The position numbers and the translations under genes were made by a program. From contig NZ_GL636091.1 in the NCBI RefSeq assembly GCF_000186465.1, positions 103,188 to 167,187 on the forward strand: a stretch of DNA of 64,000 bases, given 5' to 3'. The notes under the pieces are model-generated. The model made no database searches. It had not been told where the DNA came from and saw only the letters and a list, made by a program, of their open reading frames with translations. This document shows, in pieces, positions 53,294 to 64,000 of the stretch. How positions within the stretch are numbered: the stretch's first letter is position 1; the number at the start of each line of letters is the position of its first letter. This stretch comes from Streptococcus australis ATCC 700641. Lineage in GTDB: Bacteria; Bacillota; Bacilli; Lactobacillales; Streptococcaceae.

Positions 53294-54397
53294 ATGAAAA
53301 TCGCATGGAATGAAATTAAATACCAACCCAAGAAATTTATCTTGATTGAACTTCTCATTACCATTCTCATGTTTATGGTGGTGTTTTTATCCGGTCTGAC
53401 AAATGGACTGGGCCGTTCGGTATCGGCCCAAATCAATAACTATGGGGCCCTGCACTACATCCTTTCGACAGATTCAGAAGGGATTATCCCCTTTTCAACC
53501 ATTACGGCGAAAGATTTAGATGAGGTCCAAAAGATAGAAGGGATGGACTATTCTGGCTTGTCCATCCAGCGGGCAACCGTCTCAAAATCAGAGGATTCCA
53601 ACACCCTGGATATCACCTATTTCGCGACCGATAACAACGAAAAAGAGATCCTCAATCCAATCATGGAGGATACAGACATCAAGATCTCCGACCTAAAGAA
53701 AAACGAGGTCATTCTGGACCATTCTTTCAAAGAGGATGAGGGAATCCAAGTCGGCGATCAAGTGATCGACAAAACTTCTAAGCAAAAACTCAAGGTCGTG
53801 GCTTTCGCGAAAAATGCCAAATACGGCTACAGCGAGATTGGTTTTATCAGCTCGGATACCTACACAGGCATGCGGCAAAAAACAGATCCAAGCTATCAAT
53901 GGCAAGCCCAAACCCTTGTGACTAAGAAAAACATCCCTTCTAACGATCTAGCCAGCAACTTAATGGTGGCGGATAAGAAGCAAGTGATCGATAAAATCCC
54001 TGGCTACAAGGCTCAAAACCTGACGCTACGGATGATCACGTGGGTGCTACTACTCGCTTCTTCTGCTATCCTTGGGGTCTTCTTCTATATCCTCACCCTG
54101 CAAAAGTTAAAACAGTTTGGTGTCCTAAAGGCCATTGGCATGTCCATGAGCCAGATTACCTATGTCCAACTATCCCAGCTCACCATCATCTCCCTTATCG
54201 GAGTACTGCTGGGACTTGGCTTGGCAACCATAATGGCGCCATTTTTACCCAATAGCGTCCCTTCCTTTATGACCCTGAAAGACAATCTCATCATCTCGGT
54301 TAGCTTTATCCTGACCTCTATCTTGTGTGGTGCCTTGTCCCTTGTCAAAATCAAAAAAGTAGATCCAATCGAAGTCATTGGTGGAAATGGAGAATAA
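53294..54397 (+). CDS. FtsX/MacB-like ABC permease (HrtB-type)
   Basis: The 367-residue protein has one N-terminal membrane segment, a large extracellular domain and three C-terminal segments. This is the HrtB arrangement, including the start region KFILIELLITILMFMVVFLSGL. HrtBA systems export excess heme; a role in drug or peptide efflux is equally possible. The ATPase gene follows with a one-base gap. AAAGGAG precedes the start. Confidence 0.85.
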   Translation: MKIAWNEIKYQPKKFILIELLITILMFMVVFLSGLTNGLGRSVSAQINNYGALHYILSTDSEGIIPFSTITAKDLDEVQKIEGMDYSGLSIQRATVSKSEDSNTLDITYFATDNNEKEILNPIMEDTDIKISDLKKNEVILDHSFKEDEGIQVGDQVIDKTSKQKLKVVAFAKNAKYGYSEIGFISSDTYTGMRQKTDPSYQWQAQTLVTKKNIPSNDLASNLMVADKKQVIDKIPGYKAQNLTLRMITWVLLLASSAILGVFFYILTLQKLKQFGVLKAIGMSMSQITYVQLSQLTIISLIGVLLGLGLATIMAPFLPNSVPSFMTLKDNLIISVSFILTSILCGALSLVKIKKVDPIEVIGGNGE

Positions 54398-54398
54398 G

Positions 54399-55088
54399 AT
54401 GGCCATTATTGCATTAGAAAATATCAGAAAATCCTACGCCGATGGCAGCCAGATGCACCATGTCCTCAATCAGCTGAATTTAAGCGTCGAACCCAACGAA
54501 TTTGTCGCCATCTTGGGCCCTTCAGGATCTGGTAAATCCACTCTCTTAGCCATCGCTGGCTTGCTTTTGTCAGCAGACGAGGGGCGGATTTCTATCGCTG
54601 GCCAAGACCTAACCGGCCTCAACCAAGGCCAGTGGACGCAAAAACGGCTAGAATTGCTCGGCTTTATCTTTCAAGATCACCAGCTCCTCTCCTATATGAA
54701 AATCGGTGACCAGTTAGAACTGGTGGCCAAATTGAAGGGGGAAAAGGGCAAGAAAAAACGCCAAGAGGAAGTCAAGGCTTTGTTGGCAGATCTGGGCATC
54801 GAAGCTAGTTACCACCAATACCCGAATCAGATGTCCGGTGGGCAAAAACAACGGGCAGCCATCGCTCGAGCCTTCATCGGAAATCCACAGGTCATCTTGG
54901 CCGATGAACCAACGGCTAGCCTAGACCCAGACCGAGGGCAAGAAATCGCCCAGTTGATCCGGAAAGAAGTCAAATCCAAAAATAAGAGCGCTATCATGGT
55001 GACCCATGACCGCTCCATCCTGACCTATGTGGATACCATTTATGAATTAAAACATGGTCAATTGCTAAAGGTCGGACAGCTTGATTAA
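54399..55088 (+). CDS. ABC ATPase partner (HrtA-type)
   Basis: The 229-residue ATPase has Walker A GPSGSGKST, signature MSGGQKQR and Walker B ILADEPTAS. It is coupled to the permease gene. ATG 54399 follows GGAG six bases upstream; an ATG at 54378 lies inside the permease gene. A dispersed repeat copy begins six bases after its stop. Confidence 0.92.
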   Translation: MAIIALENIRKSYADGSQMHHVLNQLNLSVEPNEFVAILGPSGSGKSTLLAIAGLLLSADEGRISIAGQDLTGLNQGQWTQKRLELLGFIFQDHQLLSYMKIGDQLELVAKLKGEKGKKKRQEEVKALLADLGIEASYHQYPNQMSGGQKQRAAIARAFIGNPQVILADEPTASLDPDRGQEIAQLIRKEVKSKNKSAIMVTHDRSILTYVDTIYELKHGQLLKVGQLD

Positions 55089-55093
55089 ATACA

Positions 55094-55273
55094 AAAAGAG
55101 GCTGGGACAAAAGTCCTAGCCTCTCAATTGTCTTTGCATTGTCGAGCAAGACGCAGTGGTTGAGTGGGCTCTACTACGCTGATTTCATCAGCTTTTATAG
55201 CCCTACTCAACTGTGCGGAGGTGGGACGACGAAATCGAATTCTAACGAATTACCGATTTCTGTCCCACTCTCT
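55094..55273. repeat. Dispersed structured repeat, copy 3 (complete)
   Basis: Runs from AGAGGCTGGGACA to TGTCCCACTCTCT, imperfect inverted ends of 13 bases. An inner hairpin pairs GGTTGAGTGGGCT with AGCCCTACTCAACT. Placed between two convergent genes, it could also act as a terminator. Confidence 0.85.
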
Positions 55274-55279
55274 ATTTTT

Positions 55280-56605
55280 TTATTCTTGAGGATCTTTGGG
55301 CAGTTCCATACGGAAGCGTAAGCCCATAGCTGTTTTATCAAATTGGTAGGCCAATTCTTCATGGTCCAGCAAGTGTTGGACCACAAAGAGTCCCAAGCCA
55401 CCTTCCTTCTTCTGGCGGCTAGCGGTCATTGGCATCTCAGCGGTCTCTACCATTTCTTGGCTGGTATTTTCAACTGCCAAGTGCGTCCCTTCTTCTTCGA
55501 GACGGAGCTGGATCTCTCCACCGGCATCCGAATGCTTGACGGCATTACTAATGACATTTGAGAGAACCAATTTCAGAATGGCTGGGTCCATATAAACTGC
55601 TTTGTCAGCGATTTGATTGTCAATCGTGAGCGCGCGGGATTGAGCCAAGACCTTGTACTGGTCGAGGATCTGCTCTAAGACTTGGTCCAGCTGGATCCAC
55701 TCCTTGTCTCCGGCTAGTTCTTGGACAGAGGACAGAGATAGAATTTCCAGGACAATCTGGTTCATCTCATCGACGATATCGAGAGAGACCGACAGATAGC
55801 GGTCCCGATCCTTGTAACGGCCGATCTTATCCCGCATATTTTCTAGGATAATCTTCAAGCTGGCCAGAGGCGTCTTGAGCTCATGCGAAGCCCCTCTTAG
55901 AAATTCGACCTTCATCTGCTCCAACTTCAGATTTTCCTGTTTCTGCTGCTCTAGATTGTCGATCACCTCTAAAAGATGATGATAGAGGTCGTTGATCTGT
56001 TGCTTGAGAACGCCAATCTCATCCTGCGAATGAATGGGAAGACTAGCTGTCCGATCCAGCCGTTTCATCCTCTTGGTCATCTGCTTGATTTCAAGGATCG
56101 GAGCAGAAATCATGCGGGCATAGAGATAGGAGGCAATTAGCGACAGAACAAAGGAAGCAAGGAGACTATAGGGAAGAAATCCCAGACTGATGTCCCGCGC
56201 TTCCTTTTGCGAATCGATAGTCGCTAAGAATTGCAAGGTCAAGTCTTTCCCCTCTTTGGTCTGAATCTTTCGCTCTTCAATGACCAGGGAATTGTTCTGG
56301 CTATCAGGGTTCACGAGCAGGTCATCCTTGACCTCTAGGGCATTTTGTTTTTCCTTGCCCTTGATCGAGACCTTGATATCATTGGTCTTGGAATAAAGGT
56401 CGATGACCGACTCAATGGTCCCTTCTTCCTGGCCCTGGAAACTCTTAGCCAGGGCTTGCGATTTCTTCAAAATCGTCTGGCGCTGGGACTCGATATAGGT
56501 CGATGGAAAAATAAAGTAAACCGAAGCATGTAGAAGGATAACTAAGCTACTAAAAAGGGCAAAGGTGATCAGAAAGATTTTTGCAAAGATACTCCGTTTG
56601 GTCAT
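55280..56605 (-). CDS. vncS: Sensor histidine kinase VncS
   Basis: The 441-residue kinase has two membrane segments (about 8-30 and 155-178), a HAMP-like region, phosphoacceptor motif ASHELKTPLA and ATPase motifs NVISNAVKH and GGLGLFVV. Length and context match pneumococcal VncS, which pairs with VncR and lies behind the vex transporter genes. It overlaps vncR by four bases. The reported link to vancomycin tolerance in pneumococcus is disputed. Confidence 0.92.
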   Translation of the reverse strand: MTKRSIFAKIFLITFALFSSLVILLHASVYFIFPSTYIESQRQTILKKSQALAKSFQGQEEGTIESVIDLYSKTNDIKVSIKGKEKQNALEVKDDLLVNPDSQNNSLVIEERKIQTKEGKDLTLQFLATIDSQKEARDISLGFLPYSLLASFVLSLIASYLYARMISAPILEIKQMTKRMKRLDRTASLPIHSQDEIGVLKQQINDLYHHLLEVIDNLEQQKQENLKLEQMKVEFLRGASHELKTPLASLKIILENMRDKIGRYKDRDRYLSVSLDIVDEMNQIVLEILSLSSVQELAGDKEWIQLDQVLEQILDQYKVLAQSRALTIDNQIADKAVYMDPAILKLVLSNVISNAVKHSDAGGEIQLRLEEEGTHLAVENTSQEMVETAEMPMTASRQKKEGGLGLFVVQHLLDHEELAYQFDKTAMGLRFRMELPKDPQE

Positions 56606-57255
56606 GGCCTCTCCAATTTATAGCCGACATTGCGTACCGTAACGATACAGTCCAGCTCCAGTTTTTTTCGTAGTTCCTTGATATAGACATCGATCACCCG
56701 GTCAAAAGGAATCTCCTCCGTCTCCTTCCAGACGGCATCGAGAATCTGAGAGCGGGTCCGGGCCTTGCCCTCATGCTGGAGCAAGTATTCCAAGATTTCC
56801 AACTCCTTGGCATTCATGGAAATGGCTTGGCCTGCTAGGCTGGCTGTGTAGCTCTCAAAATCCACCCGTGCCTCTCCATAGGTGAAGACCCGTGAAGGTT
56901 GAAGCTTTTTAAAAATAGCTTCGATACGGACCTTTAAGAGGGACAAGGAGAAGGGTTTTTCCAGGTAGCCATCTGCCAACTCTCCAAAGGCTGTCAACTT
57001 ATAGTCCTCGTCATGGAAGGCCGTTAGCATCAGGACAGGGACTGAGCTGGTCTTCCGGATGGTCTTGAGGACTTCCAAGCCATTAAGGATAGGAAGCTGG
57101 ATGTCCAGCAAGACTAGATCCGGCGCTTCTCTGTGAAAGAGGTCCAGGGCCTCCTGCCCATCGCCTGCTTCAAAGACCTCATTGCCACATTCCATGAGAT
57201 AGTCGCTCATCCCTTCTCGAATCAGGACTTCATCTTCTACGATTAGTATCTTCAT
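56602..57255 (-). CDS. vncR: Response regulator VncR
   Basis: The 217-residue OmpR-type regulator has Asp51 in LVLLDIQLP and a winged helix with MNAKELEILEYLL. It should regulate the vex genes upstream. It starts 70 bases after vex3, on the same strand. Confidence 0.93.
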   Translation of the reverse strand: MKILIVEDEVLIREGMSDYLMECGNEVFEAGDGQEALDLFHREAPDLVLLDIQLPILNGLEVLKTIRKTSSVPVLMLTAFHDEDYKLTAFGELADGYLEKPFSLSLLKVRIEAIFKKLQPSRVFTYGEARVDFESYTASLAGQAISMNAKELEILEYLLQHEGKARTRSQILDAVWKETEEIPFDRVIDVYIKELRKKLELDCIVTVRNVGYKLERP

Positions 57256-57325
57256 ACACTTTCCTTTTTATCTAAGAAACTTCTACCTCCTATTATACCC
57301 TATTTCTATTTTAGGAAACAATCTC

Positions 57326-58702
57326 TTATTCGACATCCACCAAGAGTTCCTTCGGTTTCTTATGCAAGAGCCATTGTGAAGAAAGGATGGATACGAGAAT
57401 CAAGAGAAGCCCACCGACCAACACAATCACGAGCAATTGGCTCGGTTGGATATCCATATGGATATCTGTCAGGGTCTTACTGAAGCTTTCCGCCTCAGCT
57501 CCTCCACCAAGGTTGGCTGCAGAGGATTCTTGAGCCATTTGTTTGGCAATGCCACTGGTGACGTTTTTGAGCACCGTATCTCCCACTGCTTTGGCAAGAA
57601 GCCCTGCGACTCCATAGGAGAGGAGGAAGGCGGGGATGGAAATCATGACCAATTCTGCCACAAATTGTCCCGCAATCTGTACCTTAGAAAGTCCTAGAGC
57701 CAACAAGATACCAACTTCTCTGCGACGGGCATTGAGCCACAAGACAAGGAGAAGGGTGAGAAGCAAGCTAGCAAAGATGAGGCTGCCGATAAATAAGTAG
57801 TTCGCCACTTGGAACATACTGCTGATCGATTTTTGCAAGGCTGGGTAGTTCGAAGAGCTCTTAACCAAATCATAGTAATTCCATGGGATATCCAAGGCTT
57901 TGATTTTTTCGATCAATTTATCCAGGTCCTGATCCCCTTTTGCAAAGAAGGTCGCATCCTCATAGGTAGCTGTTTGAACGGTATTGCCATAGAGTTTGGC
58001 AGCTGTATCCAGGTCAGAAATGAGGGTATCTTCATACAACTCTTGGGCGTAAGTTAGAGGAGCTTGGTTCTTCCCTGAGAACAAGCCTTTAATGGTCACT
58101 TCGACGGTTTCATTAGCCCCTTTTTCATTGTCAGCATCGTAGAGGTTAGACTTGAGACGTACCTTATCGCCCACCTTGAGACCATTCTTTTTCGCCAAAT
58201 CTTCGTGCATGAGGATTTGGTTTTTGTCCTTATCGGTCAGATGCTCTCCTTGGACCAGCTTGTAGGCTCCTGAGACAAATTTATCTTCTTTTGAAGAATC
58301 ATTGACCCCTGTCACCATCAAGGTATTTTTGAAGTGCTTAGCCCGCTCTGGAGATTGATTTTGCAGGGTTTCTTCGGTCTCAATGATCTCGTGGTCTAGG
58401 ATATCGGCGATGGCATTGATCCGCTTGATGGAGGAGGTGATCCCCTCTACCTGGCTGATTTTCTCGATATCTTCTCCTCTGAGATTCCCAGCTCCCCGAG
58501 GGGTTCCCGGATTGGTCCGGCGATTGATCTGCATCGAGAAGCTATTGGTGATGGATCCCAGACTTTCCGATGAAGCTTTTTGGGTTGCACCCTTCATGGA
58601 GAGTCCGATCAAGCTCAAAGTCCCCATGAGGAGAATAATGGCAAAGAGCAAGAGAGACTTGGGCCATTTACGTGTGATATAAGCAAAAGCATTTCGCGAC
58701 AT
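57326..58702 (-). CDS. vex3: ABC transporter permease Vex3
   Basis: The 458-residue FtsX-type permease has an N-terminal membrane segment, a large extracellular domain (about 45-285) and three C-terminal segments. It matches pneumococcal Vex3 in length and place. It forms a heterodimer with Vex1, powered by Vex2. The substrate is debated; the Pep27 peptide was proposed in pneumococcus. Confidence 0.92.
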   Translation of the reverse strand: MSRNAFAYITRKWPKSLLLFAIILLMGTLSLIGLSMKGATQKASSESLGSITNSFSMQINRRTNPGTPRGAGNLRGEDIEKISQVEGITSSIKRINAIADILDHEIIETEETLQNQSPERAKHFKNTLMVTGVNDSSKEDKFVSGAYKLVQGEHLTDKDKNQILMHEDLAKKNGLKVGDKVRLKSNLYDADNEKGANETVEVTIKGLFSGKNQAPLTYAQELYEDTLISDLDTAAKLYGNTVQTATYEDATFFAKGDQDLDKLIEKIKALDIPWNYYDLVKSSSNYPALQKSISSMFQVANYLFIGSLIFASLLLTLLLVLWLNARRREVGILLALGLSKVQIAGQFVAELVMISIPAFLLSYGVAGLLAKAVGDTVLKNVTSGIAKQMAQESSAANLGGGAEAESFSKTLTDIHMDIQPSQLLVIVLVGGLLLILVSILSSQWLLHKKPKELLVDVE

Positions 58703-58714
58703 AGCATTCCCTCC

Positions 58715-59356
58715 TTATTTGCTCTTCTCAATGAGGCTACGACGACTCAATTCCAAGACCACATCGGAGGCCTCTGCCACTTCCTTACTGTGGGTGACGA
58801 CGATAACACATTTTTGGCGTTCCTTGGCCAATTTCTTCAAAATGGCAATGATATCACCTGCTGTCTGTTCGTCTAGGTTTCCCGTCGGCTCATCAGCCAA
58901 GATGACAGGTGCTTCTGAAACGAGCGCACGCGCAATGGCCACCCGTTGCTGTTGCCCTCCAGACAATTGAAGGACATTGCGTTTGATTTGCGTTTCGTCC
59001 AATCCCAATTCCAAGAGAATCTCTTTCCCAGCTTGTTTGTTGACCAGACGGACATTTTCAAGTGGCGTCAAATAATCAATCAAATTGTAATTCTGAAAGA
59101 CTAGGGAGACATGGTGCTTGCGGTGGTAGCTAGACCCTTTGGTCTGGATGTCCTCCCCATCAAAGAGAACCTGTCCCTTTTTGGGATTATCCAAACCAGC
59201 CAAGAGGGAGAGGAGGGTTGATTTCCCAGTTCCCGACTGGCCAATAATACTGTAAAATGTCCCATTTTCGAACTGATAGTTCACATTTGAGAGGATATCT
59301 TCACTATAGCTTTGGTAACTATAGGCTACATTCTTGAGTTCTAACATATGTGTCAT
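58715..59356 (-). CDS. vex2: ABC transporter ATPase Vex2
   Basis: The 213-residue ATPase has Walker A GQSGTGKST, signature LSGGQQQR and Walker B ILADEPTGN. ATG 59356 or 59347 may be the start; AAGGAG lies upstream of both. It sits between the two permease genes with gaps of 12 and 6 bases. Confidence 0.93.
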   Translation of the reverse strand: MTHMLELKNVAYSYQSYSEDILSNVNYQFENGTFYSIIGQSGTGKSTLLSLLAGLDNPKKGQVLFDGEDIQTKGSSYHRKHHVSLVFQNYNLIDYLTPLENVRLVNKQAGKEILLELGLDETQIKRNVLQLSGGQQQRVAIARALVSEAPVILADEPTGNLDEQTAGDIIAILKKLAKERQKCVIVVTHSKEVAEASDVVLELSRRSLIEKSK

Positions 59357-59362
59357 TTCTCC

Positions 59363-60628
59363 TTAACTCATTTTTGTTAATATTTCTTTTGGGGTCTTGC
59401 GCCAGATCATGCCGGTAGTTACACCGAGCGACAGAAGGATCAAGCACAAGAGGCTAGCATAGGCGATTCCTAAGGAAAGGCCTTGAGGGATTTGGTTGAG
59501 CAAGTCTAGGGTCTGCTGTTGACCGGTCTGTCCGACAAACTGCTCTAAGAAACGATGGCTGACCATCCGCCCGATGAGAAAGGCTGGGATCACCGCTAGT
59601 AAGGATACCAGCACCACCTCCAAGAGGAACTGTCTAAAGATCCGGCCCTTGCTCTTCCCAATGGATAAGAGCACCCCGATTTCATGGATCCGCTCCCGTG
59701 TCCAGAGACTGAGTAAGAGCGATAGGGCACCGGCTCCAGTCACTAGGAGGACGATCATCATGATTCTTACTAGCCCTTCTAGTGTCTGAGAGGATTCCTT
59801 CATCTGGTCAAAGGCCTTGCGATCTTCGACCACGCGCAGAGATTGCCAATCCAGATCCAAGCTTTTAACTTGCTTCAAGAGGGCATCGATTTTCTCAGGA
59901 TCTTTGACTCCAAAGGTGACCTGGGTCACTTCTTGCTGACTGAGACCTAAGAGCTTGGTCGCATCCTCATAAGGGAGGTAGACTTGATTCTCACTCAGAT
60001 CAGAGGTCATTCCTGTAAATTTTTCCTGTTTCTTACCTGAAAAGATCCCAACGATTTCAAAGGTTTGCTCTTTGGCAGGAGTCTCTCCCATCTGAAAGCT
60101 GGATAAGGTCAAAGAATCTCCGACCTTTAGCTTGTTCTTCTTAGCCAACTCTTGGTGGATCAAGATCTGCCCGCGAGCCTTGTCGGATAAGTGCTTGCCT
60201 TGCACCAGTTGGAAACTGCCACTTCGAAAATCCAGGTGTTGATCTGTTTTCTGGGTAAAGACAGCGCCTAGCGCTTGCTTGGCTTCCTGACCCAGATCCT
60301 CCCGCTCTACCGACTGCTGTCCAGTCACCGCTTCTTTATCAAGAATACGAACGGGGCTTTCATATTGTGGGACCATGGATCCTACCCCAGCTAATTGCTG
60401 CACTTTTTTAGCCTCCTTCAGAGCAAAGGGAGTATCCCCTTGTTTACTGGTCAGGGCAAAACTGGTCCCAGCCGACTGCTTGATATGATCCTCCAGCCTT
60501 CCTCCCACTTGCATCAGTGAAAAACAGAAATACAAGCAAGAGAGGATCAAGAGGAGAATCAGAAAGAGGACCAGATTCCTCGTTCTTTTTCGAGAAATAT
60601 AGGCGATTGCCTGTTGCAAGAGAAACAT
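59363..60628 (-). CDS. vex1: ABC transporter permease Vex1
   Basis: The 421-residue FtsX-type permease has one N-terminal and three C-terminal membrane segments with a large loop between. It is the first gene of vex1-vex2-vex3-vncR-vncS. GGAGGTAGGAG precedes the start. A 20-codon ORF ends right before it, where pneumococcus has pep27. Confidence 0.92.
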   Translation of the reverse strand: MFLLQQAIAYISRKRTRNLVLFLILLLILSCLYFCFSLMQVGGRLEDHIKQSAGTSFALTSKQGDTPFALKEAKKVQQLAGVGSMVPQYESPVRILDKEAVTGQQSVEREDLGQEAKQALGAVFTQKTDQHLDFRSGSFQLVQGKHLSDKARGQILIHQELAKKNKLKVGDSLTLSSFQMGETPAKEQTFEIVGIFSGKKQEKFTGMTSDLSENQVYLPYEDATKLLGLSQQEVTQVTFGVKDPEKIDALLKQVKSLDLDWQSLRVVEDRKAFDQMKESSQTLEGLVRIMMIVLLVTGAGALSLLLSLWTRERIHEIGVLLSIGKSKGRIFRQFLLEVVLVSLLAVIPAFLIGRMVSHRFLEQFVGQTGQQQTLDLLNQIPQGLSLGIAYASLLCLILLSLGVTTGMIWRKTPKEILTKMS

Positions 60629-60631
60629 CTC

Positions 60632-60694
60632 CTACCTCCATCTAAAAGAAAGACTCCCCAGTTTATTGATAGCAACTGGGCTCGCTTTCATCAT
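60632..60694 (-). CDS. 20-codon ORF at the Pep27 position (uncertain)
   Basis: Reads MMKASPVAINKLGSLSFRWR, a basic amphipathic peptide ending inside the vex1 ribosome binding site. It has no sequence likeness to pneumococcal Pep27 and no clear ribosome binding site; the TATAAT at 60711-60706 would leave only a few leader bases. Confidence 0.25.
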   Translation of the reverse strand: MMKASPVAINKLGSLSFRWR

Positions 60695-60705
60695 TTGTTG
60701 CTTTC

Positions 60706-60745
60706 ATTATAGAGGAGAAATGTGAAATGTTTATGAAATAGAAAA
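60706..60745 (-). promoter_or_regulatory. Likely vex operon promoter region with direct repeats
   Basis: TATAAT at 60711-60706 on the minus strand lacks a good -35. Just upstream the plus strand has GAAATG-type repeats (60716-60738), candidate VncR boxes. Confidence 0.4.
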
Positions 60746-60772
60746 AAACTCTCCCAGAAAAATCTGGAAGAG
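60742..60772 (-). terminator. Minus-strand intrinsic terminator without a recognised gene
   Basis: CTCTCCCAGA (60749-60758) pairs with TCTGGAAGAG (60763-60772) with one mismatch; the A-run at 60742-60748 gives a U-tract. It implies a small transcript from 60780-61000, or read-through from groEL. Confidence 0.75.
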
Positions 60773-61289
60773 CCTTAGCAAGGGGTGGATGAAAAAGTTT
60801 AATATGAAAAAGGTCGATAAAAATTAAGAATCAAAAAGTTTTAATTTGTTCGATCAAGTTTTTGTCTTTAGACATGTATGTGGGAAGTATTCCCCCCTTG
60901 CTCTATTGTAGAACAATTATCTACTTCCTATAGTTTAACGCATCTTTGTTACAAAATAAAGGATTTTGTATTGCAATTTCATTCCAAATATCGAACAGGC
61001 AGGTTACTTCAAAATATCTACTATCTATCTACCTGCTTCAAAGGGTATCATCCCCGTGATTTCACTATATGTAAACAAAAACCCGCACCTCAAATGACTG
61101 CTCTGATCCTTCTCGGATTAATCCTAGTTTCGTCAAGAAAGGAAACCGATCTGTAGAAAAAACAGATTCCAGCTAAATTTATTTCACAAACTGTTGCAAT
61201 ATATATAAATATGCATCCTCTCTTCATAAAGAAGAGATTAAAGCAACCCGTTTGTCCTATGATTAGTCGAAAATTGAAAAGATTCTACT
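60773..61289. other. Gene-poor AT-rich stretch between vex1 and the groEL-proximal repeats
   Basis: No convincing ORF on either strand. Several hairpins are seen, for example ATCTGT-AGAAAAA-ACAGAT (about 61150-61168) and TCTCTTC-ATAAA-GAAGAGA (about 61219-61237). A 14-codon minus-strand ORF (MSKDKNLIEQIKTF) near 60835-60879 lies just before the orphan terminator. Confidence 0.4.
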
Positions 61290-61624
61290 AACCCCTTTGA
61301 GCTAGTAAGATGATTAGGTAGGCCGCAACATAGCGGTTGGCGTCAAATGATTAGAGGCGAAGCCTCAATCAAGCACACAGATTACGACAGAAAATAAAGA
61401 AGGCCGATAATGCCTTCTTTGTTTTCTTAGTATGACACTTCGGCAAGGCACCATAGTGCTTGCCATAAACTACAAATCCACCTAATACATTGACACGGGG
61501 TTACGACGTGAAAAGGGAGGAACGATACTTTCCTCCCTTTGAGCTAGTAAGACGTTTAGCCAAACCGCCTGATAGCGGTTGGCGTCAAATGATTAGAAGC
61601 ATAGCTTCAATCATTTGTAACGTG
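61290..61624. repeat. Two copies of an approximately 85-base structured repeat downstream of groEL
   Basis: 61297-61375 and 61538-61616 share GAGCTAGTAAGA, a CCGC...GCGG hairpin, GGTTGGCGTCAAATGATTAGA and a short AAGC-based hairpin. Between them lies a terminator-like hairpin AAGAAGGC/GCCTTCTT (about 61398-61420). Confidence 0.75.
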
Positions 61625-63555
<1,931 letters not shown>

Positions 63556-63577
63556 ATCGTTCCTCCATTCCTGTATT

Positions 63578-63604
63578 TTAGCACTCTTTTATATCGAGTG
63601 CTAA
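63578..63604. promoter_or_regulatory. CIRCE element (HrcA operator)
   Basis: TTAGCACTC-N9-GAGTGCTAA, a perfect match to the consensus, 23 bases upstream of groES. HrcA represses the operon here until heat shock. Confidence 0.97.
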
Positions 63605-63682
63605 CTCATGTTTCTATTGTATCACTTGGTCAAAAATAGTCAAGAAAAAAACACCTCAATCTCTTCGAAGTGCTTTCGATTT

Positions 63683-63976
63683 TTAGCCAACCAAATTCAA
63701 CTTTTGTTGGTAAGCTTGGATGACTTTTTGCAAGTTGGCTCGACCACGATACATCCCATAGCCCACTAGCAACATCCCTACTAGCCCAAATAGGGCTATC
63801 AAGCTACCTAAGATCAAAAATAGTAGAGAAGTTTTGTGAAAGAAATAAATCAGCAGTCCACCAATACTGGCCATGAGAAAGAGCACACTAAACCAGCGAC
63901 CCAAGTTTTCCAACATATGGCGTTGGTAGCGAATTTCCGTCTCATACCCCTTTATTAATTCTTGTCTGGTGTGCAT
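63683..63976 (-). CDS. Small membrane protein of unknown function
   Basis: The 97-residue protein has two membrane segments (about 30-47 and 52-75) between basic, helical ends. I do not recognise a named family. ATG 63976 follows GGAGG; a TTG at 63991 would overlap that site. It lies upstream of groESL on the same strand but is separated by the CIRCE promoter. Confidence 0.65.
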   Translation of the reverse strand: MHTRQELIKGYETEIRYQRHMLENLGRWFSVLFLMASIGGLLIYFFHKTSLLFLILGSLIALFGLVGMLLVGYGMYRGRANLQKVIQAYQQKLNLVG

Positions 63977-64000
63977 AAATGCCTCCTTCAATAAAAATTG

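Noticed and set aside
60878..61156. 92-codon plus-strand ORF between vex1 and groEL
   Set aside because: No ribosome binding site, no family features, and composition like the surrounding non-coding sequence.

Overview
The window looks like a chromosomal segment of a mitis/sanguinis-group Streptococcus, most like S. parasanguinis or a close relative. The main evidence is the fimCBA-tpx manganese locus with pepO divergent upstream and a ScaR/MntR regulator nearby, the vex-vnc locus, rarA next to 6S RNA and tRNA-Lys, a CIRCE-controlled groESL, and streptococcal families such as DUF3013. Species assignment rests on recognised protein sequence and gene order, not on a search.

Layout. 1-2865: a dispersed repeat, a ComR/Rgg-like regulator and a GH1 glycosidase. 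2870-4331: a class I amidotransferase, then a small two-peptide bacteriocin operon preceded by a perfect competence (SigX/ComX) com-box. 4335-10130: leuS, an oligopeptide-binding lipoprotein, and a CPBP membrane protease preceded by a 46-residue double-glycine peptide gene. 10329-19520: a glycyl-radical-enzyme catabolic locus (gldA, fsa-type aldolase, glycyl radical enzyme, lactose/cellobiose-type PTS, SorC and DeoR regulators, divergent activase). 19723-26782: pepO, fimCBA, tpx, a DUF3114-like gene and mntR/scaR. 26783-39181: housekeeping genes (dtd, rel, a wall-anchored nucleotidase, rsmE, prmA, acetyltransferase, Nudix, an M50-like protease, rarA) with structured repeats between them.

39246-52500 is an accessory region grown at the 3' end of tRNA-Lys(CTT), just after 6S RNA. 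Three attachment-site copies, three right-end repeats and three copies (one whole, two truncated) of the same Xre gene show stacked, decaying integrative elements. Cargo includes a frameshifted DUF308/HdeD gene, an AT-rich lactococcin-972-like bacteriocin cassette with its ABC exporter and its own VanRS-like two-component system, and a YeiH-type transporter.

52495-64000: an orphan Tdi1/GAD-like immunity gene, a HrtBA-like ABC pair, another repeat copy, vncS-vncR-vex3-vex2-vex1, a gene-poor 1-kb stretch with repeats, groEL-groES with CIRCE, and a small membrane protein.

Two themes recur. One is interbacterial competition: a com-box bacteriocin, a double-glycine peptide with CPBP protein, a lactococcin-972-type cassette and an orphan immunity protein. 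The other is sugar-regulated anaerobic metabolism, where the glycyl radical locus carries visible CcpA and SorC-type sites. Where an upstream in-frame codon lengthens an ORF, I chose starts by ribosome binding site and family length.
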